The position numbers were made by a program, and so were the translations under genes. From assembly GCF_017813245.1 (NCBI RefSeq), contig NZ_JAGIQL010000041.1, positions 1 to 46,094 on the forward strand: 46,094 nt of DNA, read 5' to 3'. The stretch is from Streptomyces montanisoli. Lineage in GTDB: Bacteria > Actinomycetota > Actinomycetes > Streptomycetales > Streptomycetaceae. This document shows, in pieces, positions 1 through 9,357 of the stretch. A model generated the notes under the pieces. The model did no database searches, was not told the origin of the DNA, and was given only the letters and a program-made list of their open reading frames with translations. How positions within the stretch are numbered: the first letter of the stretch is position 1; each line of letters starts with the position of its first letter.

Positions 1-1800
1 AGCTCTACGGATCTCGAGACCGCGCCGGGCGCGGGCGAGACGGGCAGCGGCCAGGACGCGTCCCCGTTCGGCGACCCCGGCCACCAGGACCCGTACCAGG
101 ACGGCGCGAACCAGGGCGGCGCGAACCAGGCCGACCCGTCCCAGCCGGACGCCTACCAGTCCGATTACCAGGCCGACGCCTACCGCGCGGACGCCTACCG
201 GTCCGACGCGTACCAGGACGGCGCCCCGCACACGGGCGGCCCCGGCACCCCGCCCTTCGGCGTCCCGGGCACCGCGGGCCCCGGCCCGGACGACCGGCCG
301 AACGGCCCCACCGCGGGCCCCGCGACCGGCGGTTCCACGCTCGGCTCCATGCCGGCGGGCCCCGGCCACACCCCGCCGTTCGGCACGCCCGAGGTCCCGG
401 AGTTCGGCGGCACGCCCGCGCACGGCACGCCCGCGCACGGAACGCCCGCCCACGGCACGCCCGAGGTCCCGGAGTTCGGCGGGCAGCGCCCCGGTGCGGC
501 CGGCACGCCTCCCCGCCTCTCGGACGACACGGCCATCCTGACGCCCCAGCAGCTCGCGCCCGAGCCCGGCACTCCGGCCGCAGGCCACGTGTCGGGGTCC
601 ACGCTCAGCAGCGGCGCCCCCATCACGCCGTCCGATCAGCGCACTGCGCCGTTCCCCGGCTCGGGCACGCAGGGCGGCCAAGGCGCACGCCCCCGCCCCG
701 ACCTGACGCCCCGTCTCGACGACCGCCCCGCGCCCGGCCAGGGCCCCGGCCCCGGTAGTGCGGGCCCTGGCGGCCCCGCGGCTGCCGCACGGCCCGCAGC
801 GGCGGCCGCGCCTGCGGCTCCCGCGAAGCCGGCGGCCAAGAAGAAGGGCCGCTCGAAGCCGGTACTCGGCGTGGTGGCACTGCTCGTGATCGCGGGCGGC
901 CTGTACGGCGCGGGCCTCGTCATGAGCCACACCGACGTGCCGAAGGGCACCACCGTGCTCGGCGTCGACATCGGCGGCTCCACGAAGGACCAGGCCGTGG
1001 ACACGCTGGAGAAGCGCCTCGGCAAGCGCGCGACCCTGCCGCTGAAGCTGACCGTCGACGGTAAGAGCAGCACGCTGTCGCCGGAGAACGCGGGCCTGAC
1101 GCTGGACGACCAGGCCACCGTCCAGGCCGCGGCGGGACCCGACTACAACCCGGTCGACGTGGTGGGCTCGCTGTTCGGCAGGCAGCGGCCCATCGACCCG
1201 GTGATGCCGGTGGACGAGGAGAAGCTCACGGCCGCCCTGAACGGGATCGCGGGCTCCCTCGGCTCCGAGCGCGAGGGCACCATCACGTTCGACACCGGCA
1301 AGCCCGTCGCCGTGCCCGGCAAGGCGGGCACGGGCCTCGACGTGGCACGCGCCAAGCAGTCCGTGCGGGACGCGTACCGCAACCAGGTCGAGACGGGCAG
1401 CTCGGTCTCGGTGACACTGCCCACGGTGGAGCAGCAGCCGACGATCAGCCAGGCCGACATCCAGCAGGCGATGAAGGACTTCGCGAAGCCGGCGATGTCC
1501 GACCTGGTCACCATCAAGGCGCCGAGCGGTGCCTCGATCCAGTTCGGCCAGATCTCGCTGCCCAAGATCCTCTCGATGAAGGCGGTCGACGGGAAGCTGG
1601 TGGACAGCTACGACCTCAAGGCCCTGAAGAACGCGTACGGCTCCGCGTTCGACGGCGTCAAGGTCAAGCGCGCCGACGGCTCCTCGACGGCGGTCACCCC
1701 GCAGGACATCGCCGACCAGCTGCGGGTGGCGCTGCGCGGCAAGACGTCCGCCGAGCGCACCCGCGAGATCGGGTCCCCGACGAAGGGGCTGACCGGCTGA
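1..1800 (+). CDS. Peptidoglycan-binding membrane protein (PG_binding_4-like), 5' end outside window
   Basis: The reading frame is open from base 1 to the TGA at 1798-1800, so the start lies upstream of the window and the internal ATG at 349 is not the true start. The visible N-terminal part (about 280 residues) is low-complexity, rich in Pro, Gly, Ala, Gln and Tyr, with short tandem repeats, and looks like a disordered cytoplasmic arm. A Lys/Arg-rich stretch (KPAAKKKGRSK) then leads into one transmembrane helix near 860-925. The extracellular part begins with a motif (GTTVLGVDIGGSTKDQA) typical of the PG_binding_4 (PF12229) domain, which seems to be present twice in tandem. Family knowledge suggests a wall-associated anchor protein; no catalytic residues are visible. 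Domain assignment is by motif recall. Confidence 0.8.
   Translation, partial: SSTDLETAPGAGETGSGQDASPFGDPGHQDPYQDGANQGGANQADPSQPDAYQSDYQADAYRADAYRSDAYQDGAPHTGGPGTPPFGVPGTAGPGPDDRPNGPTAGPATGGSTLGSMPAGPGHTPPFGTPEVPEFGGTPAHGTPAHGTPAHGTPEVPEFGGQRPGAAGTPPRLSDDTAILTPQQLAPEPGTPAAGHVSGSTLSSGAPITPSDQRTAPFPGSGTQGGQGARPRPDLTPRLDDRPAPGQGPGPGSAGPGGPAAAARPAAAAAPAAPAKPAAKKKGRSKPVLGVVALLVIAGGLYGAGLVMSHTDVPKGTTVLGVDIGGSTKDQAVDTLEKRLGKRATLPLKLTVDGKSSTLSPENAGLTLDDQATVQAAAGPDYNPVDVVGSLFGRQRPIDPVMPVDEEKLTAALNGIAGSLGSEREGTITFDTGKPVAVPGKAGTGLDVARAKQSVRDAYRNQVETGSSVSVTLPTVEQQPTISQADIQQAMKDFAKPAMSDLVTIKAPSGASIQFGQISLPKILSMKAVDGKLVDSYDLKALKNAYGSAFDGVKVKRADGSSTAVTPQDIADQLRVALRGKTSAERTREIGSPTKGLTG
409..453 (+). repeat. 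Three tandem 15-bp repeats encoding Gly-Thr-Pro-Ala-His
   Basis: Three consecutive 15-bp units (409-423, 424-438, 439-453) encode GTPAH three times. They are flanked on both sides by copies of a segment encoding GTPEVPEFGG (382-411 and 454-483). The repeats lie in the disordered arm of the peptidoglycan-binding protein and keep the frame, so copy-number change would only alter arm length. Confidence 0.8.
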
Positions 1801-1860
1801 CGCGTCCTGCCCCCGGCTGACGCGTCCGGCCGGGGGCCGCCTCGCAGCGCACGTGTCACG

Positions 1861-1890
1861 AACCCGGCATGACATCCGTCATGCCGGGTT
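1861..1890. promoter_or_regulatory. Perfect 13-bp inverted repeat upstream of ABC/two-component operon
   Basis: Arms AACCCGGCATGAC (1861-1873) and GTCATGCCGGGTT (1878-1890) are perfectly complementary around ATCC. The site is 60 bases past the stop of the upstream gene and 52 bases before the ABC ATPase start. It can be read as a terminator, although no T-run follows. It can also be read as the operator of the NarL-type regulator encoded by the same operon, since that family binds short dyads and often controls its own transporter. The position in front of an autoregulated-looking operon slightly favours the operator; both are possible. Confidence 0.55.
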
Positions 1891-1942
1891 TCCCACATTC
1901 GGCACTGCCCCCGCGCGCCACCCCGTCGGCAGGATGGAGCCC

Positions 1943-2866
1943 ATGAAGACGACAGCTCCCCCCGCGACCGCGGTGGCGTCCTTCGCCGACGTGTCGAAGG
2001 CGTACGGCCGGGTGCGCGCCGTGGACGGCCTCACCCTCGACCTGCACCCCGGCGAGACCGTGGCCCTGCTCGGCCCCAACGGCGCCGGCAAGTCCTCCAC
2101 GCTCGACCTGCTGCTCGGGCTGCGCACGCCCGACTCCGGCCGCATCAGCGTGTTCGGGAAGAGCCCGCAGGCCGCCATCGCCGCAGGCCATGTCGGCGCG
2201 ATGCTTCAGTCGGGCGGCCTGATGGAGGGCGTGCGGGTCCGCGAGATCGTGGGGCTCGCCTGCGACCTGCACCCGAAGCCGTACCCGGTGGACGAGGTGA
2301 TGGACCGGGCCGGCATCGCGCAGATCGCGGACCGCATGGTCGACAAGCTCTCCGGCGGCCAGGAGCAGCGCGTGCGGTTCGCGCTCGCGACGGCGGGCGC
2401 GGCAGACCTGATCGTGCTGGACGAGCCCACGACGGGCATGGACGTGACGGCGCGCCAGGCGTTCTGGTCGACGATGCGGGAGCAGGCGGGCCAGGGCCGT
2501 GCGGTCCTGTTCGCGACGCACTACCTGGAGGAGGCCGACGCGATCGCCGACCGGGTGCTCGTGCTGCACAAGGGGCGGCTGCTCGCGGACGGCACGGCGG
2601 CCGAGATCAAGGCGAAGGCGGGTGCCCGGCGCATCGCGTTCGACCTGGAGTGCGAGATCGACGAGGCGGCGCTGCGCGGCCTGCCCTTCCTGGCCTCCCT
2701 GTCGCTCTCCGGCACGACGGTGCGCATCCAGTCGCACGACGCCGACGCCACCGTGCACGCCCTGTACGGTCTCGGCTGCTACCCCCGCAACCTGGAGGTC
2801 TCGGGGCTCGGCCTCGAACAGGCCTTCGTGGCCATCACCGAGGCCGAGGAGGCCAGGACGTCGTGA
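1943..2866 (+). CDS. ABC-2 type exporter, ATP-binding subunit
   Basis: A 307-residue nucleotide-binding domain protein. Walker A (LLGPNGAGKSST, residues 42-53), signature (LSGGQEQRVRFALA, near 136), Walker B (LIVLDEPTTGMD, near 156) and an H-loop His in ATHYLEEAD are all intact. The frame is open back to a GTG at 1853, but that start would place the palindrome 1861-1890 inside the gene. ATG 1943 has AGGATGGAG just upstream; ATG 1934 is an alternative. The stop overlaps the permease start by GTGA, indicating translational coupling. With the permease, kinase and regulator it forms a DesKR/YvfRSTU-like unit: a drug- or lipid-type exporter under a two-component system. The substrate cannot be read from sequence. 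Confidence 0.9.
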   Translation: MKTTAPPATAVASFADVSKAYGRVRAVDGLTLDLHPGETVALLGPNGAGKSSTLDLLLGLRTPDSGRISVFGKSPQAAIAAGHVGAMLQSGGLMEGVRVREIVGLACDLHPKPYPVDEVMDRAGIAQIADRMVDKLSGGQEQRVRFALATAGAADLIVLDEPTTGMDVTARQAFWSTMREQAGQGRAVLFATHYLEEADAIADRVLVLHKGRLLADGTAAEIKAKAGARRIAFDLECEIDEAALRGLPFLASLSLSGTTVRIQSHDADATVHALYGLGCYPRNLEVSGLGLEQAFVAITEAEEARTS

Positions 2867-3603
2867 ACACCCTCATCAAGCTGGAGATCACCCGCACCCT
2901 GCGGAACAAGAAGTTCATGTTCTTCTCGGTGGTCTATCCCGCGGGCCTCTTCCTCGTGATCGCGGGCCCGCAGGGCGACTCCGTGGTCAGCGGTACCGGC
3001 GGGCTCACCATGGGCGCGTTCTACATGGTGGCCATGGCGTCCTTCGGCGCGCTGACCGCGGTGCTGATGGGCAACAGCGAGCGCATCGCGAAGGAGCGGG
3101 AGAAGGGCTGGGTACGGCAACTGCGGCTGACGGCGCTGCCGGGGCGCGGCTACGTGCTCGCGAAGATCGCCAGTGCGGCGGTGGTGTCCCTGCCGTCCAT
3201 CATCGTCGTGTTCCTGGTGGCCGTGGCGATCAAGCACGTCCATCTGGCAGCGTGGCAGTGGCTCGCGCTCACGGGCGTGATCTGGGCGGGCAGCCTGTGC
3301 TTCGCGGCGCTGGGCGTGGCGATCGGGTACCTGGCGAACGGTGACGCCGTGCGCCCCATCACGATGATCATCTACTTCGGCCTGTCGATCCTCGGCGGGC
3401 TGTGGCTGCCGACCACCTCGTACCCGCAGTGGCTCCAGGACATCACCACCTGGCTGCCCACCCACGCCTACGCGGGCCTCGGCCAGGCGATCGAGCTGGG
3501 CGGCGCGCCGCACGGCAGGGACGTGGCCATCATCGTCGGCTACTTCCTCGTCTTCGCGGCGGGCGCCGCGTGGCTCTACCGGAAGGACACCAGGAAGGCG
3601 TGA
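2863..3603 (+). CDS. ABC-2 type exporter, permease subunit
   Basis: A 246-residue integral membrane protein with about six hydrophobic segments, starting MNTLIKLEITRTLRNKKFMF. The GTG start overlaps the ATPase stop (GTGA), and the TGA overlaps the next ATG, so all four genes of the set are translationally chained. The short N-terminal amphipathic stretch, long hydrophobic helices and the conserved Gly-Leu-Trp-Leu-Pro region (GGLWLPTTSYPQWLQ, about residues 180-195) match the ABC-2 membrane family, as in YvfS or DrrB-like exporters. It should form the membrane channel with the upstream ATPase. Confidence 0.88.
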   Translation: MNTLIKLEITRTLRNKKFMFFSVVYPAGLFLVIAGPQGDSVVSGTGGLTMGAFYMVAMASFGALTAVLMGNSERIAKEREKGWVRQLRLTALPGRGYVLAKIASAAVVSLPSIIVVFLVAVAIKHVHLAAWQWLALTGVIWAGSLCFAALGVAIGYLANGDAVRPITMIIYFGLSILGGLWLPTTSYPQWLQDITTWLPTHAYAGLGQAIELGGAPHGRDVAIIVGYFLVFAAGAAWLYRKDTRKA

Positions 3604-4847
3604 TGGCGAGGACAGCGGGGGGCGAGCGGCCTGGCGGCGGTCCCGAAGTGCCTATCGGCAGGCCACCGGAGAACCGCCGGCAGGCGATGGTGAAGCTGAT
3701 GTGGATCGGCATCTGGCTCGCCTACCTCGCCCCGCCGCTGGGCGACCTCTCCGGGGGCGGGCACGGCCCGTGGGCCACAGTGCTGGGCGCGCTGGGCCTC
3801 GCCGCTTTCGTAGCCGTCTACCTGCTGCTGGTCTTCCGGTACACGAGCAGGGCTCTCGGCTCCCACACTCTCGACTGCCTGCTGGCGGGGGTGCTCGCCC
3901 TCGCGGTCTGCCTGTCGCTGACCATGGGCTCGCCGTGGCTGGTCCTGTTCGTGTACGTATCGGTGTCCGCAGGGGCGGTGCTACCGCTGCGGCAGGCGGC
4001 GGTGGCGATCCCGGCCACCGTGGCGGTGCTGCTGCTCGTGTCCCTGTCGCACGGCTACGACGGCGGGTTCACGCCCTGGCTGGTCACGCCCGCGCTGCTG
4101 GGCGGGTTCGCGATGTCGGGCGTGCGGCAGCTCGTCCGCACGACAGTCGAGCTGCGCGAGGCGCGGGTCACGGTCGCGGCGCTGGCCGCCAACGAGGAGC
4201 GGCTGCGCATGGCCCGCGACCTGCACGACCTGCTGGGGCACTCCCTGTCGCTCATCACGCTCAAGAGCGAGCTGGCCGGACGGATGCTGCCCGACCACCC
4301 CGACCGGGCGGGCGAGCAGGTCGCGGACATCGAGCGGGTCAGCCGCCAGGCGCTGACGGACGTGCGGGAGGCGGTCAGCGGCTACCGCAGGCTCACCCTG
4401 TCCGGCGAGCTCGCGGGCGCGCGCACGACGCTCGCGGTGGCGGGCGTCGAGACGCGGATGCCGGTGGAGGCGCCCGCCGAACTGCCGGGCGTGCTCGGCA
4501 CGGAGTCGGAGGCCGCGCTGGCGTGGTCGCTGCGGGAGGCGGTGACCAACATCGTGCGGCACAGCGGCGCCGGGAACTGCGAGATCCGGCTCGCGCCGCG
4601 CCAGACGCTGGACGGCCTCCACCTGCAGCTCACGGTCGAGGACGACGGCCACGGCCTCGGCTCGGCGCCGGCCGGCAACGGCCTGACGGGGCTCGGCGAG
4701 CGGCTCGACAAGGTCGGCGGCACGCTGGACGTGCGCTCCTCGCGCTCCGGGGTGACGCTGACGATGCGCGCGCCGTTGGACCCGGCCGCCCCGCAGGATC
4801 CGCCGGATCCGTCGCGGGGGGCGGGTCTGACAGGATCCGGTGCATGA
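3603..4847 (+). CDS. Sensor histidine kinase, DesK/NarL-partner type
   Basis: A 414-residue kinase. The ATG at 3603 overlaps the permease stop. The first ~170 residues contain about five hydrophobic segments (membrane sensor), followed by a dimerisation helix with the HisKA_3 H-box (MARDLHDLLGHSLS, phospho-acceptor His about residue 208). The ATPase domain shows an N-box (REAVTNIVRHSG), a G1 motif (VEDDGHGLG) and a G2 motif (NGLTGLGERL). It should phosphorylate the regulator encoded next, which overlaps it by four bases. The membrane-embedded sensor with no large external loop suggests sensing of membrane state or of transporter activity, as proposed for DesK-like kinases; the signal is unknown. 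Confidence 0.9.
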   Translation: MARTAGGERPGGGPEVPIGRPPENRRQAMVKLMWIGIWLAYLAPPLGDLSGGGHGPWATVLGALGLAAFVAVYLLLVFRYTSRALGSHTLDCLLAGVLALAVCLSLTMGSPWLVLFVYVSVSAGAVLPLRQAAVAIPATVAVLLLVSLSHGYDGGFTPWLVTPALLGGFAMSGVRQLVRTTVELREARVTVAALAANEERLRMARDLHDLLGHSLSLITLKSELAGRMLPDHPDRAGEQVADIERVSRQALTDVREAVSGYRRLTLSGELAGARTTLAVAGVETRMPVEAPAELPGVLGTESEAALAWSLREAVTNIVRHSGAGNCEIRLAPRQTLDGLHLQLTVEDDGHGLGSAPAGNGLTGLGERLDKVGGTLDVRSSRSGVTLTMRAPLDPAAPQDPPDPSRGAGLTGSGA

Positions 4848-5458
4848 GCGCGCAGATCCGTATCCTCCTGGCGGAGGACCAGTCCATGGTCCGTGAGGCG
4901 CTCGCGGCGCTGCTCGGCCTCGAAGGCGACATGACGGTCGTGGCGCAGGTCGCCAGGGGCGACGAGGTGGTGGCGGCCGCCCGTGAGCACGCGGTCGACG
5001 TGGCCCTGCTGGACATCGAGATGCCCGGAATGACGGGCATCGACGCGGCGGCCGAACTGGCGGCCGCGCTGCCGTCGGTGCGGGTGGTGGTGCTGACGAC
5101 GTTCGGCAGGCCCGGGTACCTGCGCCGCGCGATGGAGGCGGGCGCGGCGGCGTTCCTGGTGAAGGACGCCCCGGCGGCCGGCCTCGCCGACGCGGTGCGC
5201 CGGGTGCTGCGCGGCGAGCACGTCATCGACCCGGTACTGGCGGCCGCGGCCCTGGCGGAGGGCGCGAACCCGCTGACGAGCCGTGAACGCGAGGTCCTGG
5301 CCGCCGCGTCGGACGGCTCCACGAACGCGGAACTGGCACGGACGCTGCACCTGTCGCAGGGCACGGTGCGCAACTACCTGTCGACGGCGATCCAGAAACT
5401 GGCGGTACGCAACAGGGCGGAAGCGGTCCGCACGGCGAGAGAGAAGGGCTGGCTCTGA
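4844..5458 (+). CDS. NarL/FixJ-family response regulator
   Basis: A 204-residue regulator whose ATG overlaps the kinase stop (ATGA). The receiver domain has the acidic pair in LLAEDQS, the phospho-acceptor Asp57 (VALLDIEMPGMTG), a Thr in VVLTTFG and a Lys in FLVKDAP. A short linker leads to a LuxR-type helix-turn-helix (LTSREREVLAAASDG to the C-terminus, with TVRNYLSTAIQKL as recognition region). It is the obvious partner of the kinase just upstream and probably controls the exporter genes of the same operon, perhaps through the palindrome at 1861-1890. A strong hairpin follows at 5528-5555. Confidence 0.92.
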   Translation: MSAQIRILLAEDQSMVREALAALLGLEGDMTVVAQVARGDEVVAAAREHAVDVALLDIEMPGMTGIDAAAELAAALPSVRVVVLTTFGRPGYLRRAMEAGAAAFLVKDAPAAGLADAVRRVLRGEHVIDPVLAAAALAEGANPLTSREREVLAAASDGSTNAELARTLHLSQGTVRNYLSTAIQKLAVRNRAEAVRTAREKGWL

Positions 5459-5527
5459 CGCCACCCCGGCAGCCATGAGTCACCCGCCAGAAGCGACGTC
5501 GACGCCGCGCCGCACGGCGGACGTCGC

Positions 5528-5555
5528 CCCGGCTCCCCCCGGGGGGGGAGCCGGG
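5528..5555 (+). terminator. 13-bp GC hairpin after the two-component operon
   Basis: CCCGGCTCCCCCC (5528-5540) pairs perfectly with GGGGGGAGCCGGG (5543-5555) across a 2-base gap, a very stable stem 70 bases after the response-regulator stop. There is no T-run, which is usual for Streptomyces terminators. Confidence 0.6.
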
Positions 5556-5971
5556 CACCCCGCGCCACGCAGGCGTGGGACCGGCCCGCGGCACGCCGTG
5601 CCGGTGGGGCAGCCAGGGCCAGGGCACCTGGGCACACCCCGGCGGCCACCAGCGGGGGCCCCCGGCGCCGCGCCGCGTCGCAGGCGTCGCCCCCGCTCCC
5701 GCGACGGGCACAAGGCCGGCGGCCCCGACCGACATGCGGCCGGGGCCACGCGGGCCGGGCACGGGGCACACGCCCGGTGGCCACCGGCTGGGAGCCCGGC
5801 GCCACGCCGGGTGTCGGGGCCGCTCCCCCTGGACGTCCACCCTGCGGCCGGCCACGGCGGCCCGAGCCACACGCGCCGCACGAACGTGTACGCCCCAGCG
5901 GCCCGCACGTCGAGCGGACGGCTCGCCCCCACCGGGCGCCAGCCGGGCGGTGCGGGCGCCGGGAAACGGGG

Positions 5972-6006
5972 CGGCCCCGCCCTCCGGGACGGGGGGGGCG
6001 GGGCCG
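5972..6006 (-). terminator. 11-bp hairpin after the peptide-transport operon
   Basis: CGGCCCCGCCC (5972-5982) and GGGCGGGGCCG (5996-6006) form a perfect stem with a 13-base loop, 21 bases beyond the stop of the last gene of the leftward operon. It may act bidirectionally because it lies between convergent operons. Confidence 0.65.
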
Positions 6007-6027
6007 TGTGCGCGTGGGCGCTGGGTG

Positions 6028-7149
<1,122 letters not shown>

Positions 7150-7174
7150 GGTGATAGCCCCAGTCGCCGGTACG

Positions 7175-8236
7175 TCAGCCCAGCCGGGGCTGAATCTTCT
7201 CGATGAAAACTTGCCGTTTCTGCTCCGCCGTCAGGTGGCAGGCGGAACCCCGCCCCGCGGGCAGCGCCGGCCGCTCGGTCGAGCACGCGCTGCCCCCGAC
7301 CAGGTCGACGAACTCGCACCGGGGGTGGAACGGGCAGCCGGACGGCGGGTTGAGCAGGCTGGGCGGGGTGCCCGGGATCGGCCGCAGCGGTTCGTCCACG
7401 TCGCCCGAGAGCCCCGGCATGGAGGAGAGAAGGCCCCACGTGTACGGGTGCTGCGGCGACTTGAGGACCTCGCGCGTGGTGCCGCGCTCCACGGCGCGCC
7501 CCGCGTACATCACCAGGATGTCGTCGGCCGTGTTGGCGACGACGCCGAGGTCGTGCGTGATCAGGATGATCGCGGAGCCGAACTCCTGCTGGAGGTCCTT
7601 GAGCAGGTCGAGGATCTGCGCCTGGACGGTCACGTCGAGCGCCGTGGTGGGCTCGTCCGCGATCAGCAGCGACGGGTTGCACACCAGCGCCATGGCGATC
7701 ATCGCGCGCTGGCGCATGCCGCCGGAGAACTGGTGCGGGTAGTCGTCGACCCGGTTCTTGGGGTCGGGGATGCCGACCTTGCCGAGCATCTCGATCGCCC
7801 GCGCGCGGGCCTCGCTCTTCGAGGCGCCGGTGTGCTTGCGGAAGGGCTCGCCGATCTGCCGGCCCACCGTGTAGTACGGCGAGAGCGCGGTCAGCGCGTC
7901 CTGGAAGATCATCGAGATCTTGTTGCCGCGCAGCCCTTCGAGCTGCTTGCGCGACAGGTCGGTGACGTCCTGGCCGTCGACCCAGATCTCGCCCTCGACC
8001 GTGGTGGTCTCGGGCGCGTGCAGGCCGAGGATGGAGAGGTTGGTCACCGACTTGCCTGAGCCGGACTCGCCCACGATGCCGAGCGTCTTGCCGCGCTCCA
8101 GGTCGAAGGAGAGCCCGTTGACGGCCTTGACGATGCCCCCCTCGGTGGAGAAGCGCACGTTGAGGTCGCGGACCGAGAGGAAGGACTCGGAGGCGGTCGG
8201 CGCCGGGGCGTCCTCGGGCTTGGTGAGTGTGGTCAC
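7175..8236 (-). CDS. dppD: Peptide ABC importer, ATP-binding protein (DppD/OppD type)
   Basis: A 353-residue ATPase with Walker A ([13 protein letters not shown]), Q-loop ([17 protein letters not shown]), signature ([15 protein letters not shown]), Walker B ([14 protein letters not shown]) and the C-terminal oligo-HPY extension with cysteines ([12 protein letters not shown], later a Cys in GSACHLT). The frame is open much further upstream into the permease gene, but GTG 8236 is preceded by TAGGAG at 8-9 bases and begins just after the permease stop, so it is taken as start. The ALSPYYTVG sequence differs slightly from the more common SLNP form, as is frequent in DppD-type subunits. Confidence 0.92.
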   Translation of the reverse strand: MTTLTKPEDAPAPTASESFLSVRDLNVRFSTEGGIVKAVNGLSFDLERGKTLGIVGESGSGKSVTNLSILGLHAPETTTVEGEIWVDGQDVTDLSRKQLEGLRGNKISMIFQDALTALSPYYTVGRQIGEPFRKHTGASKSEARARAIEMLGKVGIPDPKNRVDDYPHQFSGGMRQRAMIAMALVCNPSLLIADEPTTALDVTVQAQILDLLKDLQQEFGSAIILITHDLGVVANTADDILVMYAGRAVERGTTREVLKSPQHPYTWGLLSSMPGLSGDVDEPLRPIPGTPPSLLNPPSGCPFHPRCEFVDLVGGSACSTERPALPAGRGSACHLTAEQKRQVFIEKIQPRLG

Positions 8237-8247
8237 TGTCGATACTC

Positions 8248-9225
8248 CTAGGACAGCCGTACGCGCGGGTCGATGAAGGCGTAGCACGCGTCCACGACGA
8301 TGTTGCACAGCAGGATGAAGGCGGAGCTGAACAGCATCACACCCAGGGTCATGGGCAGGTCCTTCTGGATCACCGAGTCGCGGGCGAGCCTGCCGATACC
8401 CGCGAGGTTGAAGGTGATCTCGGTGACGATGCCGCCGCCGAGGAGGGCGCCGATGTCGATGCCGAGGATGGTGACGATCGGGATCAGCGAGCCGCGCCAC
8501 GCGTACCGGAAGAAGACGTACGGGGCGGACATGCCCTTGGCGCGAGCCGCTCTGACGTGCTCCTCCTGGAGCTGCTCGATCATCGAGGAGCGCGACATAC
8601 GGGTGTACTGCGCGGTGAAGATCGTGGCCATGACGGCCCAGGGGATGACCAGGCCGCTGAACCACGCAACGGGGTTCTCGCTGATCGGCGTGTACGACGG
8701 CATCTCCAGCCAGCCGGTGGAGATGACGAGCGCCAGTACCACGAGCGGACCGAGGAAGTAGATCTGCAGCGAGCTGAGCACCAGCGAGCCGCCACTGAAG
8801 ATCTTGTCGGTCAGGCTGCCCTTCTTGTAGGCCGCGAGCATGCCGGCGCCGAGGCCGACGATCAGGAAGACGATGGCGCCGCCGACCATCAGGGAGAGCG
8901 TCAGCGGGAAGCGGTCCAGAATGGTGGACCAGACGTTGCGGCCGTTGGCGAAGGAGACACCGAGGCAGGGCGCCGCGCAGTGGCCTCCCTGGATGTCGCG
9001 GCCCATCACGATGCCGACGACGTAGTGCCAGTACTGGACGGGCACGGGCTGGTCGAGACCCAGGTTCTTGTGGACGACCGCCAGCGCGTCAGGCGTGCAG
9101 TTCTTGCCGCAGGCCAGCAGGGCGGGGTCCTGCGGGATGGCGAAGAACATGAAGTACGTGATCGCACTGATCAATACGAGGATCAGGAAGGCGCCGAACG
9201 TCCGGCGAATGAGGAATTGAAGCAT
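8248..9225 (-). CDS. dppB: Peptide ABC importer, permease B (DppB/OppB type)
   Basis: A 325-residue permease with six hydrophobic segments. It opens MLQFLIRRTFGAFLILVLIS, the canonical DppB start, and carries the EAA loop (EEHVRAARAKGMSAPYVFFR) that docks onto the ATPases. The region between the first two helices contains a periplasm-side loop with Cys residues (ACGKNCTPDAL). It is separated from the upstream binding-protein gene by a 132-base gap with a perfect 15-bp inverted repeat, which may uncouple its expression level from that of the binding protein. It pairs with the DppC-type permease encoded first in the operon. Confidence 0.92.
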   Translation of the reverse strand: MLQFLIRRTFGAFLILVLISAITYFMFFAIPQDPALLACGKNCTPDALAVVHKNLGLDQPVPVQYWHYVVGIVMGRDIQGGHCAAPCLGVSFANGRNVWSTILDRFPLTLSLMVGGAIVFLIVGLGAGMLAAYKKGSLTDKIFSGGSLVLSSLQIYFLGPLVVLALVISTGWLEMPSYTPISENPVAWFSGLVIPWAVMATIFTAQYTRMSRSSMIEQLQEEHVRAARAKGMSAPYVFFRYAWRGSLIPIVTILGIDIGALLGGGIVTEITFNLAGIGRLARDSVIQKDLPMTLGVMLFSSAFILLCNIVVDACYAFIDPRVRLS

Positions 9226-9283
9226 GGCTGGTCGCTGCTCTCAGGACGGCGGCTGCGGTGAAGGGTCGGATGGCATCCGGCAC

Positions 9284-9321
9284 CCCGATGGTGCGCACTC
9301 CGCCGGGTGCGCACCATCGGG
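9284..9321 (-). promoter_or_regulatory. Perfect 15-bp intergenic inverted repeat between binding-protein and permease B genes
   Basis: CCCGATGGTGCGCAC (9284-9298) and GTGCGCACCATCGGG (9307-9321) pair perfectly around an 8-base loop. The hairpin lies 36 bases after the binding-protein stop and inside the operon. In binding-protein operons such hairpins often act as partial terminators or block 3' decay so that the binding protein is made in excess. That role is inferred. Confidence 0.65.
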
Positions 9322-9357
9322 ACCGGACTTACGGGCTGGTGCTTCCTGCAAGAAGGG

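Larger units (their letters stand above)
5459..6027. other. 569-bp GC-rich non-coding stretch between convergent operons
   Basis: No convincing gene is present: frames here are open only because G+C is very high, and none has a recognisable protein or ribosome site. The stretch holds two strong hairpins (5528-5555 and 5972-6006) and degenerate GC-rich direct repeats. For example, the segment near 5631-5675 resembles the one near 5765-5809 (both start GGGCACAC and share CCCGG, GGCCACC and CCCGGCGCC blocks). It may be repeat expansion or strongly decayed sequence. Confidence 0.5.
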
